Below, piece after piece: positions 50,201 through 62,290 of a stretch of 64,000 bases of DNA. The notes beneath the pieces were generated by a model. The model was given only the letters and a program-made list of their open reading frames with translations, was not told where the DNA came from and ran no database searches. Position 1 is the first letter of the stretch, and every line of letters starts with the position of its first letter. Location: contig QKWP01000503.1 of assembly GCA_003550325.1 (NCBI GenBank), positions 156,169 through 220,168 on the forward strand. The letters are read 5' to 3'. Both the position numbers and the translations under genes were made by a program. This DNA is from Gigaspora rosea. Taxonomy: Eukaryota; Glomeromycota; Glomeromycetes; Diversisporales; Gigasporaceae.

Positions 50201-51855
50201 TAAATTTAATTTAAATCCTGATACGATGCTGATTTGAAACATTTGAGAATCTTTTATTTTATTTTACGCCCCCCTTGGAATCCACATGGAACCCATTTTC
50301 TCTCACTAATGTCTCTGCTCCTGAAATTATAAACTTAGTTTAAATTCGAAAATTTTGCTGGTGTCACCTACTTTAAACTCGATCCATAGTTCATTGTTAT
50401 AATACTTTAAACAGAATCTTCGCTTCTCATTCAATTAATTAAATTAATTATCATGGTTTATTCATTTATCAATTTGACTATTTCAACTTTTACAAATTTA
50501 TTAGATTTAACCGAAAAAAATCAGTCAAGCATACGGATACAGTATCAAAGGCACAATATTTTATTGCCAAGTAGTAAACTGACCACCATAGATTTTTTTT
50601 TTCACTGGTACTTAAATTAACGATCATAAAGAAAATGTTTCACTTTGCATCACGATATTTTATATACCAGAACTATATTTTAAACTCCAAGATAACAGCT
50701 ATCTGAGACCCTCAATTGAACTCAATTGATTTATTTTAAATGTTATAATATTTCATATATTATTCATATATTTTTATTTTTATGTGTTCAACGTTGTATT
50801 GAAATTATAAAATAAATTTTATATTATCACTATAATGATAATCTAATATTGTAACTTAATAATAAAAAAATTATCATAAATAATACCTTCATACATATTT
50901 GATATTTGGATGGCATCCCTTAATCATATGAGATTATTGTAAATGGTGCCCATACTGTACAAAGTAGTATAAAACTAGGACTGTTTAAATTTGATTAAAA
51001 AAGATAAGCATTGTCTGATAGATATATTAATACTTATATAGATATTTCTAGAAAACAAATATCAAATAATAATATTTGGTGTCCCAAGAAGTAAAAATGC
51101 CCATTAACACGGTGATGAATGCTTTTTCAAAGGATAAAAGATACTGGTACTTTATTATAAAGTTTTTACAAAATATTTGGGCAACTTGAATATTTTCAGA
51201 GTATCCTTGAGAATAGTTGACTCAAATAATATAGACTATATAAATCATTATAAGAAATGACTAGTTGATTCTCAGCCTAATTTCGATTTTTAAGAACCGA
51301 TTCCGAACATTATAATAGAGTTTAAAACTTTAGATGTTATATTATTTACTAACTTTATTTAAATAATTTGTATATTTTATCTATTACTATCGGGCTTTTT
51401 AATGAAATCATTAACTAAATTCTTTCAATGACTTCAATGACCGATAAGGGTATTACAAAAAAAAAAAAAAACATACATTAATAGGCATCATGAATGGTAA
51501 TATTTGAACCGAAAAAGACTGGGATACATTATCGGTTATATATAAAATATCCTCTAGTACAGTATAATAGAACAGTCATAAGTCTATAAAAGATTCGCCA
51601 AACATCTTGTCAATTGGATAATTTTTAGATTTATTGTCGTGAAAAGATGACTAATAGAATAAAGTACGTGTTTTGATACAAATTTACTTATTTTAGATCG
51701 CCGATCGTATTATCTTTGAAAATTAAAATATATATAACTAGTTATTATTATTAAACTATTTTAAGGTCTATATAAATTATTTGAATCATTATTTTTTTTT
51801 TCTCATAAATTTTATTTTTATTAAAAAATCGGATACGCATGTAGGTAACATATAA
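47281..51855. other. Gene-poor AT-rich stretch
   Basis: About 4.5 kb with no recognised gene. It contains tracts of TATA/AATT sequence, several T or A runs and one striking hairpin (48874-48911, listed separately). Confidence 0.4.
48874..48911. repeat. Perfect 16-bp stem hairpin
   Basis: CATATGTTAAAACCGA and TCGGTTTTAACATATG are exact reverse complements separated by six bases (TTAAAC). It could be the core of a MITE: nearby text at 48948-48952 ends with ATCACTA, a hAT-like end, but no matching left end was found. Confidence 0.7.
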
Positions 51856-51863
51856 GTAAATAT

Positions 51864-52107
51864 TAGAGATCGGATCCATGAATATCAGGTTAAAACTGAA
51901 TATTCAATTAAAAGTGAATGAATGTTCGGCTAAATAAAATTCATGAATATTTAATTATATAATATTTAATTACATGAAATTCGCGAATAGTCGAGGTGAT
52001 CATGTGAAATCGAATATTCATTCAATATTTCAATATTCTCGTGGATATCAAAACTCCATGAATATATATTGAATGTCATAATGGATATTCGAAGGATCCA
52101 ATCTCTA
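51864..52107. mobile_element. hAT-type MITE, 244 bp
   Basis: The left end TAGAGATCGGATCC and the right end inverted TAGAGATTGGATCC differ at one base. The TSD is GTAAATAT (51856-51863) versus ATAAATAT (52108-52115), 7 of 8. The interior repeats ATGAATATT and CGAATATTC phrases. Confidence 0.8.
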
Positions 52108-52255
52108 ATAAATATTTTTAAATACATAATTTAAGGACTTTGACTGATTCATTGTGTTTGTTATATTGTTTCTTGATGAAAAATGATAAAGATGATAAAA
52201 TACAAGAATAATAATCATCAAATATAAATAAAGATTTGAATCAACACTTTAATTC

Positions 52256-53990
52256 TGAATTATTTATTCGAAATTTTCAAAAATGGACAAGTATTAGTTA
52301 ACTTATTGATAAATTAAGTATTCACAGCTTACTGCTATAAACAAGCAAGATGTATTCCATATGAGCATTCAGAAGATTTCACTTACCGAATGTAGATCAA
52401 GCAATACGGTATATACAGTACAATCAAATTATGAATCAAGAGCCTATTGATGTTAAGTACCATAGTTGCGATGTAAAAGTATTCGATTCATAAGCAATGT
52501 GGGTTTATCTTATGTATAGTACTCTATCTTTTGATTATATATATATATATATAATAGTATTAAACGTTTACTGTACTGATTATCGCAAATTTATTGTTAT
52601 TTGGAAACATTATTTGTGACTGTTTAAAGAAGAGATGACTACGGTAATTAAAGAAGCTTCATTCCTTCATTTGGTGCTACTCAAAATCCAACCTTGAATT
52701 ACTTGATTGTAACGTCTTTTCAAAAAAAAAAAATTTATATATATCCACGAATATAATCGGAAAACTAAAATGAGTGAAACCCGTAAAATATTTAAGTTTT
52801 CATAGCGAGTTTACCCCTAGAATAATTGTAATTATTTACAGAACACCAATACGTAATATTATAATTATTCAGGGACTAAGTTCACCACCGTGAAAGCTTT
52901 TCCAAGTTTCACTCTCTAAAATTTAAATAATTTATGTTTTCAAATTTTCCATGGTATAATAGTCTGCAATAATACTGTAATAGGGGTTCGCATGGGTTGG
53001 ATCAGGGACAAACTGCATAATATAACTAATAATCATATGTATTATATTAGGTAATTAAATTATATCATGTATAAAATTTGATAAATATTTAGCTTATTAA
53101 TGAAATAAAATGCAATATTCACAAACTTATTTCAAATAACTTGATTAATAACTATTCTTTTTAAAATAAACTTGAATAGCACTATGAATTAATAATTTTT
53201 ATACTACTTAATAAATGAGATATTGTATATTAAAATTATGTCATATTTGTTTCAAAATAAGTGTTGTCTATAAAAATCTATTATTTTTATTTATTTATTG
53301 TTTTTATTATATGATGCCCAATTTGTTCTCGAAAAAAAAAAAAAAACTTATTTCATTTTCTGAATTCGAAATTTCGAAACAGCAAAAGAATTTTTTAAAT
53401 TTCCACTTATTTTTGAATAAATTAATTCCGAATTTGGTGAGTTTTCACAACTTTGAATAAAACAAAGTGCAAAGATTTAACACATATATGATAGAAACAT
53501 AATCATACATAATCGTGATAGCAAAATAATCGTACATAATCTTGGGGTGCAGAATTTGCGCATAATTATTAAAAATTTTCTGCGCTTTAAAAAAAAATTG
53601 CATAATTACTTTTGTTACATGCATAATTAATGGCTTATCCCTGAACTTTATATATTACCAATTAGATCTGATTGGATAGACCCATAACCACATAGCTTAT
53701 AATCCATTGAATTATTATTATCCAAGCCCCGCTCATGCAGGGTAAAACCATGGATATTCAGTCCATGCAGAACCCTACTGCATAGTTGCAATACACTTAT
53801 TTGTGACAAGTGAACAATAACAGATTGTAAATTACAGAATTATAAAAATAAAAGTAACTATTGATGTGAAATACTTCATTATATTGCTCCTGAAGTATTA
53901 AAAGGGTGAACATGACAAATAATCTGATATTTACAACTTAATGATCTTGTGAGAAAGAGATCAATATGGAATATGGTATGAAAGTTTAAA
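52256..53990 (+). pseudogene. TKL kinase pseudogene split by a transposon
   Basis: Plus-strand fragments match the architecture of the TKL kinases common in these fungi. At 52275-52310 there is FQKWTS...LIDK, the segment usually found just before the kinase domain. At 52352-52378 there is IPYEHSEDF, which leads into the Gly loop in intact genes. At about 53862-53950 HYIAPEVLKG is followed, one frame away, by SDIYNLMIL, the APE and SDIYSFG motifs of the activation segment. The catalytic loop is missing, and nested TIR elements occupy 52981-53771. Stops and frame changes occur throughout. It cannot make an active kinase. Confidence 0.55.
52981..53771. mobile_element. Nested TIR elements inside the kinase pseudogene
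   Basis: The outer pair is TAGGGGTTCGCATGG at the left and, inverted, TAGGGTTCTGCATGG at the right (53757-53771). An inner pair is CAGGGACAAACTGCAT (53003) and, inverted, CAGGGATAAGCCATTA ending at 53643. Both have hAT-like starts, but neither has a convincing 8-bp TSD. The boundaries are therefore approximate. Confidence 0.4.
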
Positions 53991-54496
53991 AATATCTATT
54001 TTAAAAGAGATTACAGAATCTCAGTATGGTTTGGGTGACCTTATCGGTCTGGTATGAGGTGTAAATTACCTATTCTAAAAAAATTTTATCACACTACCTT
54101 AATATATATCTGGAGCAGTTATGGTACGGATTTTAAAATGGGTATTTTACACCCCCATACCATCGTATTTCCTACAAATCGTACCATATTAATCTACTAT
54201 AACCATCCAGATCTTCTGGAAAATAACTTTCGAAAAACTTCCATTTAATAACATTCTATATATATACATTATTTTTTTCTTGTTCATCGGAATTATTCCC
54301 AAAATTCCCAATAACACACCGCAATGCTATGCAAATTCATTCAAAAACATTTAGATATAATGTATTAGTTATACGTACGTATTTTTGATATAAATTTATT
54401 CAAAAATACATGACTGCCACAAAAGACATTGACATCTTGAAATGGATTCTCGTATAAAAATTTGAAAAATGTTGCAATAGTACTGTAGTAACAAGC
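53991..54496. other. Spacer, no gene recognised
   Basis: A 64-codon frame at 54054-54248 has no recognisable motif. GTACCATA/TATGGTA-type phrases recur (54016-54200). Confidence 0.3.
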
Positions 54497-54916
54497 AGTG
54501 TTTAAAATTCAAATTCAAAATTATGTTCTCAAATGAACTAAATTTAGAGTATTAAATGTTCTCAAAAATTTTTAATGCTCTCATTATATAGAATATTATT
54601 TTTTAAATATGCATATATTGTATAAACCTATCTTGGACTTTTAAGTAAAGTTATAGACAAAGGCTTTCTGATTTTAATAGTACTTAGAACATTTAAATTG
54701 GTTGAATTGATCATGTGATATACTTATTTAACTTTTTGCAACTATAAATCTTTTCTTCAAATATGTAAAAAAAAAAAAACTAATATTAATAATATTTTGA
54801 GAACATTTTATCGGTACAAAATGTTCTCAAATAAGAGAACATTATTTTAAATATTAATGTTCTTAAAAAAAATTTTAGTGTTCTCATGAGAACATGAGAA
54901 CATCAAATTTTAAACA
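54497..54916. mobile_element. Putative TIR element built of GTTCTCA repeats
   Basis: The left end AGTGTTTAAAATTCAAATTC and the right end inverted CTTGTTTAAAATTTGATGTT share TGTTTAAAATT. ATGTTCTCA boxes and their complements occur at least eight times across it (for example 54523, 54558, 54798, 54822, 54879). A perfect ATGTTCTCATGAGAACAT-like palindrome sits near 54878-54903. The TSD is not clear. Confidence 0.5.
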
Positions 54917-55546
54917 AGTCACACAAAATTAGATATAAGGTTTTTGTGACACACTCCTGCAAAATCATTTCTATAAAATCCTTTATTATTATATGCTATC
55001 TCACGATAAAAAAAGACATGAATGGGACTTAAAAGGGCTATAAGAGGAAAGAGTATAACATTTCCAATCAGTATTTTTTATCAAAATCGTATGTTATAGG
55101 AACTTGGAATCTTTGCAATCTCCGAGATCTAAGTGATCAGCAAAATCTAAGAGGTCTAATTTCATCTAAAAAAAATAGCAAAAAAGATTCAATATCGACA
55201 CATTTAATAGTTATTTAATACACACAATAAAATGCGACAAATACGTATACACTTGGAGATTTAGAAAATTTAGACTTGCTTTACATGGTGTGATCTAGAT
55301 TATGTTCCCTAACATAATTACTAACTATATACTTTTTTTTGGCAAATTGTTTTAGATCTAGCGAATGGACAGTATAAAAATAAGCAGTTTTTTGTTTCTT
55401 GTAGATGGGTTATAATAATATTTTTTTTGCTCGTATATGATTTTTTTACCCAAGCATAATTTATTTTTTAAGTAATGTCATTTTATTTAACGGCAACTAT
55501 GAAAACAAATTTACCGGTACTATATTTTTGTATTTAGGAACGAAAA
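54917..55546. other. Spacer, no gene recognised
   Basis: AT-rich; no motif or paired ends seen. Confidence 0.35.
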
Positions 55547-55871
55547 ATGAGCACTAACGATAACTCCACCCCAAAGAACAAGAAAAATAAGACTCCCAGG
55601 ACCAATGATACCACTATCCTCAGGACCAATGATAGCACCACCGCCATAACCAATGTCACCTCGACACCACCCAATTCAAGATTTAACCAAAGAACATTTA
55701 ATTCCAATCATCAACGCAGAAATAGAAAAAACAGATATGATGAGTAAAATTCTACCTTCTCACATCTATTTTAAGTTAAAGAAAATAAAATATAGTTTAA
55801 TTCTGTGTATTAATTTAAATGATCTGGACTATGATCCTGACGAGGTGCATGATTTAAGCAATTATATGTAG
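55547..55871 (+). pseudogene. Possible small coding remnant, unknown family
   Basis: Two overlapping open frames lie here. The first (55547-55747) has a Thr/Asn-rich repetitive start (MSTNDNSTPKNKKNKTPR) with a TND repeat. The second (55653-55871) contains DLTKEHLIPIINAEIEKTDM and ends LDYDPDEVHDLSNYM. Base composition here is richer in C than the surroundings, which favours real coding descent. The two frames would need a shift or a short intron to join. I do not recognise either part. Confidence 0.35.
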
Positions 55872-56170
55872 TATGGTGATGGTGCTAATGGTGATTGTAG
55901 TGATCAAAGAGAGATATAATCATAGTGAAATTGAATAGTATAAAAAAAAATATTTATTGTATATTGCCATTCTGGCAATAATAATTTTTATAAATAAAAA
56001 AGAGTAACCTCACCTTTTTTATTTTATGCGATTTTTTACAGTGTAGTTTGTGATTATTAATTAGTGAAGGTTATTGAGTTAACTTTATTAATCTATGCCC
56101 TTACAATTACAATCGCGTATTAATATGCGCTAATTGATTTTTTATAACTTATACTACCTGTTCTTAAATC

Positions 56171-57160
56171 TTAGTAAAAACCTGCATTTTCTTCATCATC
56201 AGAACAAGTGAAATCACTGGCAATTATTTTATTTGTACTATTACTGAATATATTAGCATCATCCACATCCTCTTCATTGTCATTATAATTATCATCTTCA
56301 GAGGATTCTGAGCTACAATCTGAAGAATCATTGAATATACTTGCCTGTGTCTCGGTTGATTCCTCTTGAATCGTTTCTGGTGATTTCGAACTTTGATTGT
56401 TTTCTTGTAATGGTTCAGTCACCTGTACGTGAAGATTCTTCACACCAATTACTTTTTGACATTCAGTTTTTCAGAGAAAAGCTTTATTATGTTTTGGTTT
56501 GAACACCCGTTAAACTAGAAATAGCATTAGCACTATACATAACTTGATTGATTTTATCTATTCCTATTTTTTTGGACAAATGTATAAATATTTCTAGCCT
56601 TTTGTGTTTTCTTACACAAATACTCTCTCTTGATGCCAGGAAGACATGGTTCTATTTCATTATAAACCTGTGTTCCTGCCATTTGATCATTAATTTCATT
56701 TTTTAAGCTAATATTTCTAACCTTTTTTTCGAATTTCTCACTATAACAATACCAACGTAAAATCTCTTTCTGGCCAGTTTTTTTTAGTCTTGTCGAATAA
56801 ATGGGCCAAATGTAATGCAGAACCCGGAGTTAAATCATCCTTATCAAGCATATTTTCAAGAATTTGTTTATCAGATATTGGAATTCAAAAGGTTTTTCTC
56901 ATTAATAAATGTAGATAACTCATATATTAAACCCTGTTCAACTTTTTGATTATAGGGAAATTTAATTTCAGAAGAAATGATGCTTTGTGTTTGACTAATA
57001 GGTCCTTTTGAAACATTATGATCAGTTTTAGAGGTGAAACTCTTTTGTATCAGTTCTTGATCTTGAAAAGTAGATGTTTCATTATTTTGTAACAGTTTTT
57101 TTCCCGGTTTTTCTCTCTTATTTCGTTTCTAATCTGTTCTAGAAATTCGATCTCTTTAAT
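56171..57160 (-). pseudogene. Decayed member of a repeated fungal ORF family
   Basis: The minus strand reads SEIKFPYNQKVEQGLIYELS, then NMLDKDDLTPGSALHLAHLF, then TGQKEILRWYCYSEKFEKKV, then QVYNEIEPCLPGIK and KINQVMYSANAISSLTGV. It ends in an acidic Ser-rich tail closing CSDDEENAGFY at 56171. From memory, this order of phrases is common in many Rhizophagus predicted proteins, often near transposons; its function is unknown to me. At least three frame changes are needed (near 56895, 56785 and 56600), plus stops near 56450, so the copy is dead. The N-terminal part before 57160 is not recognisable. Confidence 0.55.
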
Positions 57161-58032
57161 GTATAAATTCAATTAATCATACTGATACAGAAAAAAACAT
57201 CAACAGATAAAAAATCATGTGAGCGTGAAGATTCTTCATGCCAATGCCAAGAAAAACTTTTAAAAATTCTCAATCATAGGCGAGTTAATATATATATTAA
57301 GGAACCAGAGACTTGAGATTCAATAGGTATTTTTTGATAAGGCTTTTGTCGGGCATTTACTTTAGTTTTCAGTAGATAAAGGTCGTAGATAATCACCTGA
57401 CATGTGGGTATATAAATAAATGTTACTCAGCTTTAAAGTCAGGAGGTTACCATATTAGGTTCTGATTTTGAGCCGTATACCAAGCTCGTAAATATTAATT
57501 TCTTTTCGCGTTCTGTCTTGCACTTTACAAATTAACTTTTATTTTTTATATAGTCAATAATGCTCATGTAGTTTTTGGTGCAACTGTTGCTATTGGAAAA
57601 GATAATTTTGAATCCATTATAGGCGATCGTCTCACCTTTGTTGATAAGTCGATGCTTATAAAAGAGTTTATTGAGAGTTCAGATTTTATATTACTTATTT
57701 TTCGTCCTTGCCGTTTTGGCAAATCAACAAATCTATCCATGTTAAATCGCTTCTTTAAAGTACCATTTCCCATGAAGAAGAAATTATCTGCAGGCTACTT
57801 TTCGAAAAACTGAAAATTTTAGCTAAAATAGAAATTATGAAAAACTATTTCGCACAGTACCCTGTTATTCATATTTCACTTAAGGTTTATATTTATATTA
57901 ATTTTCATTTGTTACGGTAATATTAATATTTTATCTTACACGATCCATTACAGAATAGGATTTAACTTTTGAAATATAGGATGAGATGACAACATTATTA
58001 AGAGTAATAATAGGTGGAATTTATGATAAATA

Positions 58033-58608
58033 CACGTTACTCTGGTTAGGACCCCGAACAATACATATAGAGGTTACATTAGCTTTAATATACACTTTTT
58101 AAAATTTTTATCCACTTTTTATCAGAGCTAATTAACCATATTTTATATATAAGCTTTAATATTTAATAAATTTTAACCAATTATCAAATATAACAACACT
58201 CTTTTTTAAAAATTTTTCTCAAAAAAATTTTTTTCAAAAAGATTTTTTTAAAAAATTTTTCTTTATCCAAATTTTAAATATAGCCTATTTAAAACTTATT
58301 AATTTTATCATCAAAAGCTTTTATCCATTTTTAAATATAACCTTTTGACCAATATTCACTTTTCAAATATAACATTTTTGTAAAAAAGTAATCTTTTTAG
58401 CCAAAATTTCAATATAATCTCTATATATATTGTTCGGGGTCCTCTCTGGTTATATCGACATTTTTGGTTCATTAGTAAAAAAATTCAAATGTCGATACAG
58501 TGAGTTATACTGACATTTTATATTAAATTTTTGAAAAAAAATGTCGGTATAGAAAGATTTTACTATGTTGTTGTTATATCCAAATGTCAGTATAACCAGA
58601 GTTACGTG
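58033..58608. mobile_element. TA-flanked element inserted in the AAA-ATPase-like exon
   Basis: The left end CACGTTACTCTGGTT, interrupted after 15 bases by the next element, and the right end inverted CACGTAACTCTGGTTATACT are flanked by TA (58031-58032 and 58609-58610). Internal AAATGTCGRTATA boxes repeat. Dropping the element and one TA joins ..GGIYDKY to IYIINSLSPYQQKRF in one frame, which independently confirms the ends. Confidence 0.85.
58048..58443. mobile_element. hAT-type MITE nested in the previous element, TSD CTCTGGTT
   Basis: Ends AGGACCCCGAACAATA and TATTGTTCGGGGTCCT are perfect 16-bp inverted repeats. The TSD CTCTGGTT is perfect (58040-58047 and 58444-58451) and is itself part of the outer element's end. 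The interior is a series of AAATATAACC/TTTTAACCAAT phrases. A partial relative lies at 39632. Confidence 0.92.
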
Positions 58609-60051
58609 TACATCTATATTATCAACAGTTTATCACCCTATCAACAAAAAAGATTTCAACGAATTCTTGACAGTTACCTAACCTAACCTATATCTGAATT
58701 GAAAATTGCTTTGCAAGAATTTTCTATATATTTACAACAACATTATAAAAAAAAAAGTATTGTATTAATTGATAAATACGATTCTCCAATGGAATGCGCC
58801 TATAATAAAGAATATTATGAAGTTGCAAATAATTTTTTTAAAACCATGTTTTCATCATTATTGAAGTAAGACATATTTAAATTTTTTATTATAATTTAAT
58901 CGAAAAATTCATATTTATTTCTAATTGAAAATTAGAGCATTGATGAAAATATTGCAAAAGCTATGTTAGTTGGTGTATTACGGATTGTTCTTATCTAGGC
59001 TGAATAATCTTATAGTTTACCCTTTGCACCAAGAAAGTTGATTTCATCTTTATGCAGATAAGTTTGAATTCACACCTGATGAGGTAGAACTATTACTGCC
59101 AATGCATGAAGACTTAAAAACTAATGATGTTCAGAAATGGTATAATGGGTACATCTCAGGAGACAATGTATATTTATATAATCCATGGTTTATTGTTTGT
59201 TTTCTTTCACGAGGTATTTTAAATACTTATTGGGTTGATACAGGAAGCACTCAAATGTTGAAAAAATGTTTATAAAAAGCAAGCACTTCATTTAAGAAAA
59301 CTGTCGAGAAGTTGTTGAAAAGAGAATATATAGCTAGTATTAAGATTCAAAATGATCTTTAATATTTATATTTGGATCAATATCAAGATTCAGCTATTTG
59401 GATGCTTTTGTATTATGCAGGATATCTCACTATGAATTCTGAAAAACATCTTGTTATTCCAAATATTGAGATTCGTTTAGAATGGCATAAATAGGTAATC
59501 AATATACCGTTTTTTACTTGAGAGCAAACCGTCACATCAATGTTAAATAATCTTCTGCTTGGAAATCTGGATTTATTTAGAAAAGAATTTGAATATATAG
59601 TTACAGATGCGCTTTCATTTTATAATGTTGGGAGGTCTCAATCACAAAAAAATGCAGAAAATATTTATCACGCCTTTTGCTTAGGAATGTTTGTTGTTGC
59701 TCGTGATCGAGACTATATCATTCAATCTAATCATGAGGCTGGTATGAGAAAATATAATATAAAAATAGTTCCAAAATCAGGTGTTGGTGAGATAGCTATC
59801 ATTATTGAATTTAAAATTGTTCATGATAATAAAAGTTTAAACAATGTGGCTCATGAAAGATTATGTCAAATTGAAAAAAGCAGTATCAAGCAGGTCTACA
59901 AGATGAAGTCAAAAAGCTTCTGGAACAAGACGAAGTCAAAAAGCTTCTGGAAATAGGAATTGCATTTGAAGGAAAAAAAGCATATATAGTAGGCATTTAT
60001 TATATAGAACTAAGGATAGAGAATGGATCAAATCATTACAATGATTGCTAA

Positions 60052-61262
60052 ATTGATAATTAATATAATATCATATTGTATTGTTTCCAAGAAGTTTTTC
60101 TCCTTTAATGTTTTATATCAGATGAATGAATGAATAAACCATGTTAACTAATCACTGTATACTCGCCATATTGTTTTACAAAATTTCAAAAGGTTTTAAA
60201 AAATTCGAGCTAGTTTAGTGTTAAGGTTAGGATAAAGGTCTAAAATTTAATTTTTTTAATAGAACATAAAATGGTTTATAGTGATATATATTATGGAAAA
60301 TTATATATAATGATAAATTTTGTTTAAACTATCATTACCATTATGTATTATCAATAATCCTAATTTATTTTTAATTAGAGAATTGACGCATTTACATCAT
60401 TTATATATTCCATCCACTACTTTTTTGCATGTTTTACAATATAGATATGAATGATAATTGCATTCATTGCAAACCTTACACCTGTGTGTCCATCCTCTAA
60501 AGATATGCCACTTTTCAATATAATTTTGTTTTTTTTATTTGTAAATATATTATTCTGATTTTTTATTACTATATATTAACAAAAAAAAATAATATGTGGG
60601 TGATTTTTTTTATAACTGATACAAACAGTAAATAAATTATGTATGACAATAATGATAAGCCTGGTAAGGATTTTCTAATTTATTCTACAAGTACCACTAT
60701 AGTGATTTGTATCTTATTTTTGTATGCTAATATTAAATAAAAAATAATGCAATATTCATTAGAATAAAATCGTTATATACAATATAAATTTGGAATTAGT
60801 AGTTATGCAGAATTTTATAAAAATTATTTTAGAAAAATAACAATTGCCACGCAAAGTTGATTTTTCGGTTTGTATTACCTGCCATTCCATTTTTTCAATT
60901 TTTCAAATTTTTTTTTTGATTTTTGATACCCGCTTTTTCATCTGATGTCACCTGATGTCACCCAATGGAGGCCTTAATTTCCAATAATTGTCTAATAGGA
61001 CTGACAGGAAAAATATAACTGCCGGCCCAATTTTTTGATTCTTTATTGTGCAAAATAAGAAATTAACCTTGTATATTGTAGCATGGTGGACAAACTATGT
61101 TACACAAGCTTCCGAATCTGAAAATCGTGACTCAGGACCGATCTGTCCAATAAAAGTACAGGGATGATCAATCACATGAAATTTAATGATTGGTCATATC
61201 TATACACGTGATAACCGGCCAATCAATTTTTATAAAATTACAATAACGTTCAAAAATCTTTA
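60052..61262. other. Spacer with a possible zinc-binding scrap
   Basis: On the minus strand at about 60405-60535 a piece reads WTHRCKVCNECNYHSYLYCK followed by TCKKVVDGIY. Four Cys in two CxxC pairs suggest a zinc ribbon, as found before the kinase domain in some TKL kinases of these fungi. It is too short to assign. The rest is AT-rich with no gene recognised. Confidence 0.35.
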
Positions 61263-61400
61263 TTTACTAACTCAAAGATATCTCATGATCTAGAAGTCAG
61301 AATTTGACAAAACTTATACCATTCGATTCGTCTTAATGAGATGAATCGAATGGTATAAGTTTCGACAAATTCTATCCACTAGAACATGAGATATTAACGA
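61263..61400. repeat. Solitary foldback of the ATTCGATTC hairpin family
   Basis: Arms of about 58 bp pair around a centre near 61338: ATCTCATG..CTAG, GAATTTG.C.AAACTTATAC and CATTCGATTC. It shares the inner stem ATTCGATTCRTCT/AGATGAATCGAAT with the units near 8055, 8240 and 8415. Confidence 0.7.
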
Positions 61401-62179
61401 TATTACAATCCCTTATTTGCTTATACATTTCTTATTTTTAAATGCGTGAAAATTATTTCCACTTAATCTATTCAATAACTATACTTTGTTAAATCGTTTC
61501 TAATCGGTTCTATTTGTATTTTAAATAGTAATAGTTAAAATAATTAAAATTTAACTTATAAAATAACAAGTTCATTTGTAATATGTATAACTTTAGATTT
61601 AAAGCATATAAAAACAAGTTAACTTATCTTTTTTACTCTGCTTTTTTATAAACACTATTTCAAACTTGTTTTGGCATTCTTTAAAAAGTACTAGATCTTA
61701 GTTTTGTATCGGTTGTCTTTGGTTTTGACACTAAAATACCTTTGTGTACTCGAATTATGGGCTTAACTATCTTAGATCTCTTATAAACTTCGTCTTTAAT
61801 AAAACTTTTTAACTATTGGGATTATTTGGGATTAATTTTAATACAGGACGGGGCAGGCAAAGAACTTTCGCTAGCTTTTTTTTTGAAGTAAACTTAATTG
61901 GTAAGTTTTGAAAAAACACGAGAATACAAAGTACTTTAAACTGTATAAAAAAATTAAAAAATTTTTTTATTAAATTGGCTAAGCCACAATGTCGATCATC
62001 CAAATTTGGGTTTGTCTACCATGCTGTATATTGTGTGACCTTAAATGTGAACATTATTCTATTTGCAGTTAAAAAAAATCTGGGTCTTACCTTTAACATT
62101 TAAAAAAAAAAAAAAATCCATCTGTCCTTCCCGAATTTTGAAATCCATGTCGAAAAATCAACTTTCATCAGCAAAATAA
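61401..62179. other. Spacer, no gene recognised
   Basis: AT-rich and without paired termini. Confidence 0.35.
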
Positions 62180-62290
62180 ATATGCGAAATCTTTCAAAAG
62201 AAATTGCATACTGAAATCTTTCGAAAGAATTGCGATCGACGTGAAATCTTTCGAAAGAACTGCAATCTTTCGAAAGATTTCGGTATATAT
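62180..62290. repeat. Cluster of CTTTCGAAAG palindromes
   Basis: GAAATCTTTCGAAAGAA or close variants occurs four times (about 62187, 62213, 62250, 62266). CTTTCGAAAG is a perfect palindrome, and alternate copies let larger stems form. Confidence 0.65.

Larger units (their letters stand above)
57562..60051 (+). pseudogene. AAA-ATPase-like / PD-(D/E)XK nuclease-like protein, broken
   Basis: The architecture is an N-terminal predicted AAA-ATPase domain and a C-terminal PD-(D/E)XK nuclease-like domain, a family expanded in Rhizophagus and also found in bacteria. Visible in order: FVDKSMLIKEFIE; a Walker A-like FRPCRFGKSTNLSML (57701-57745, usually RPRRFGKS); a Walker B-like SIVLIDKYDSPM (58759-58794, Lys where Glu is usual); VQKWYNGYISGDNVYLYNPW (59129-59188); SMLNNLLLGNLDLF (59537-59578); and a nuclease-type IAIIIEFK near 59794-59817. 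A later QDEVKKLLEQDEVKKLLEIG repeat is followed by KKAYIVG and a stop at about 60051. Lesions include a frameshift near 57770, a two-layer transposon insertion at 58033-58608, stops near 58998, 59274, 59361 and 59493, and a 1-base deletion near 59880. Not functional as it stands. Confidence 0.8.
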
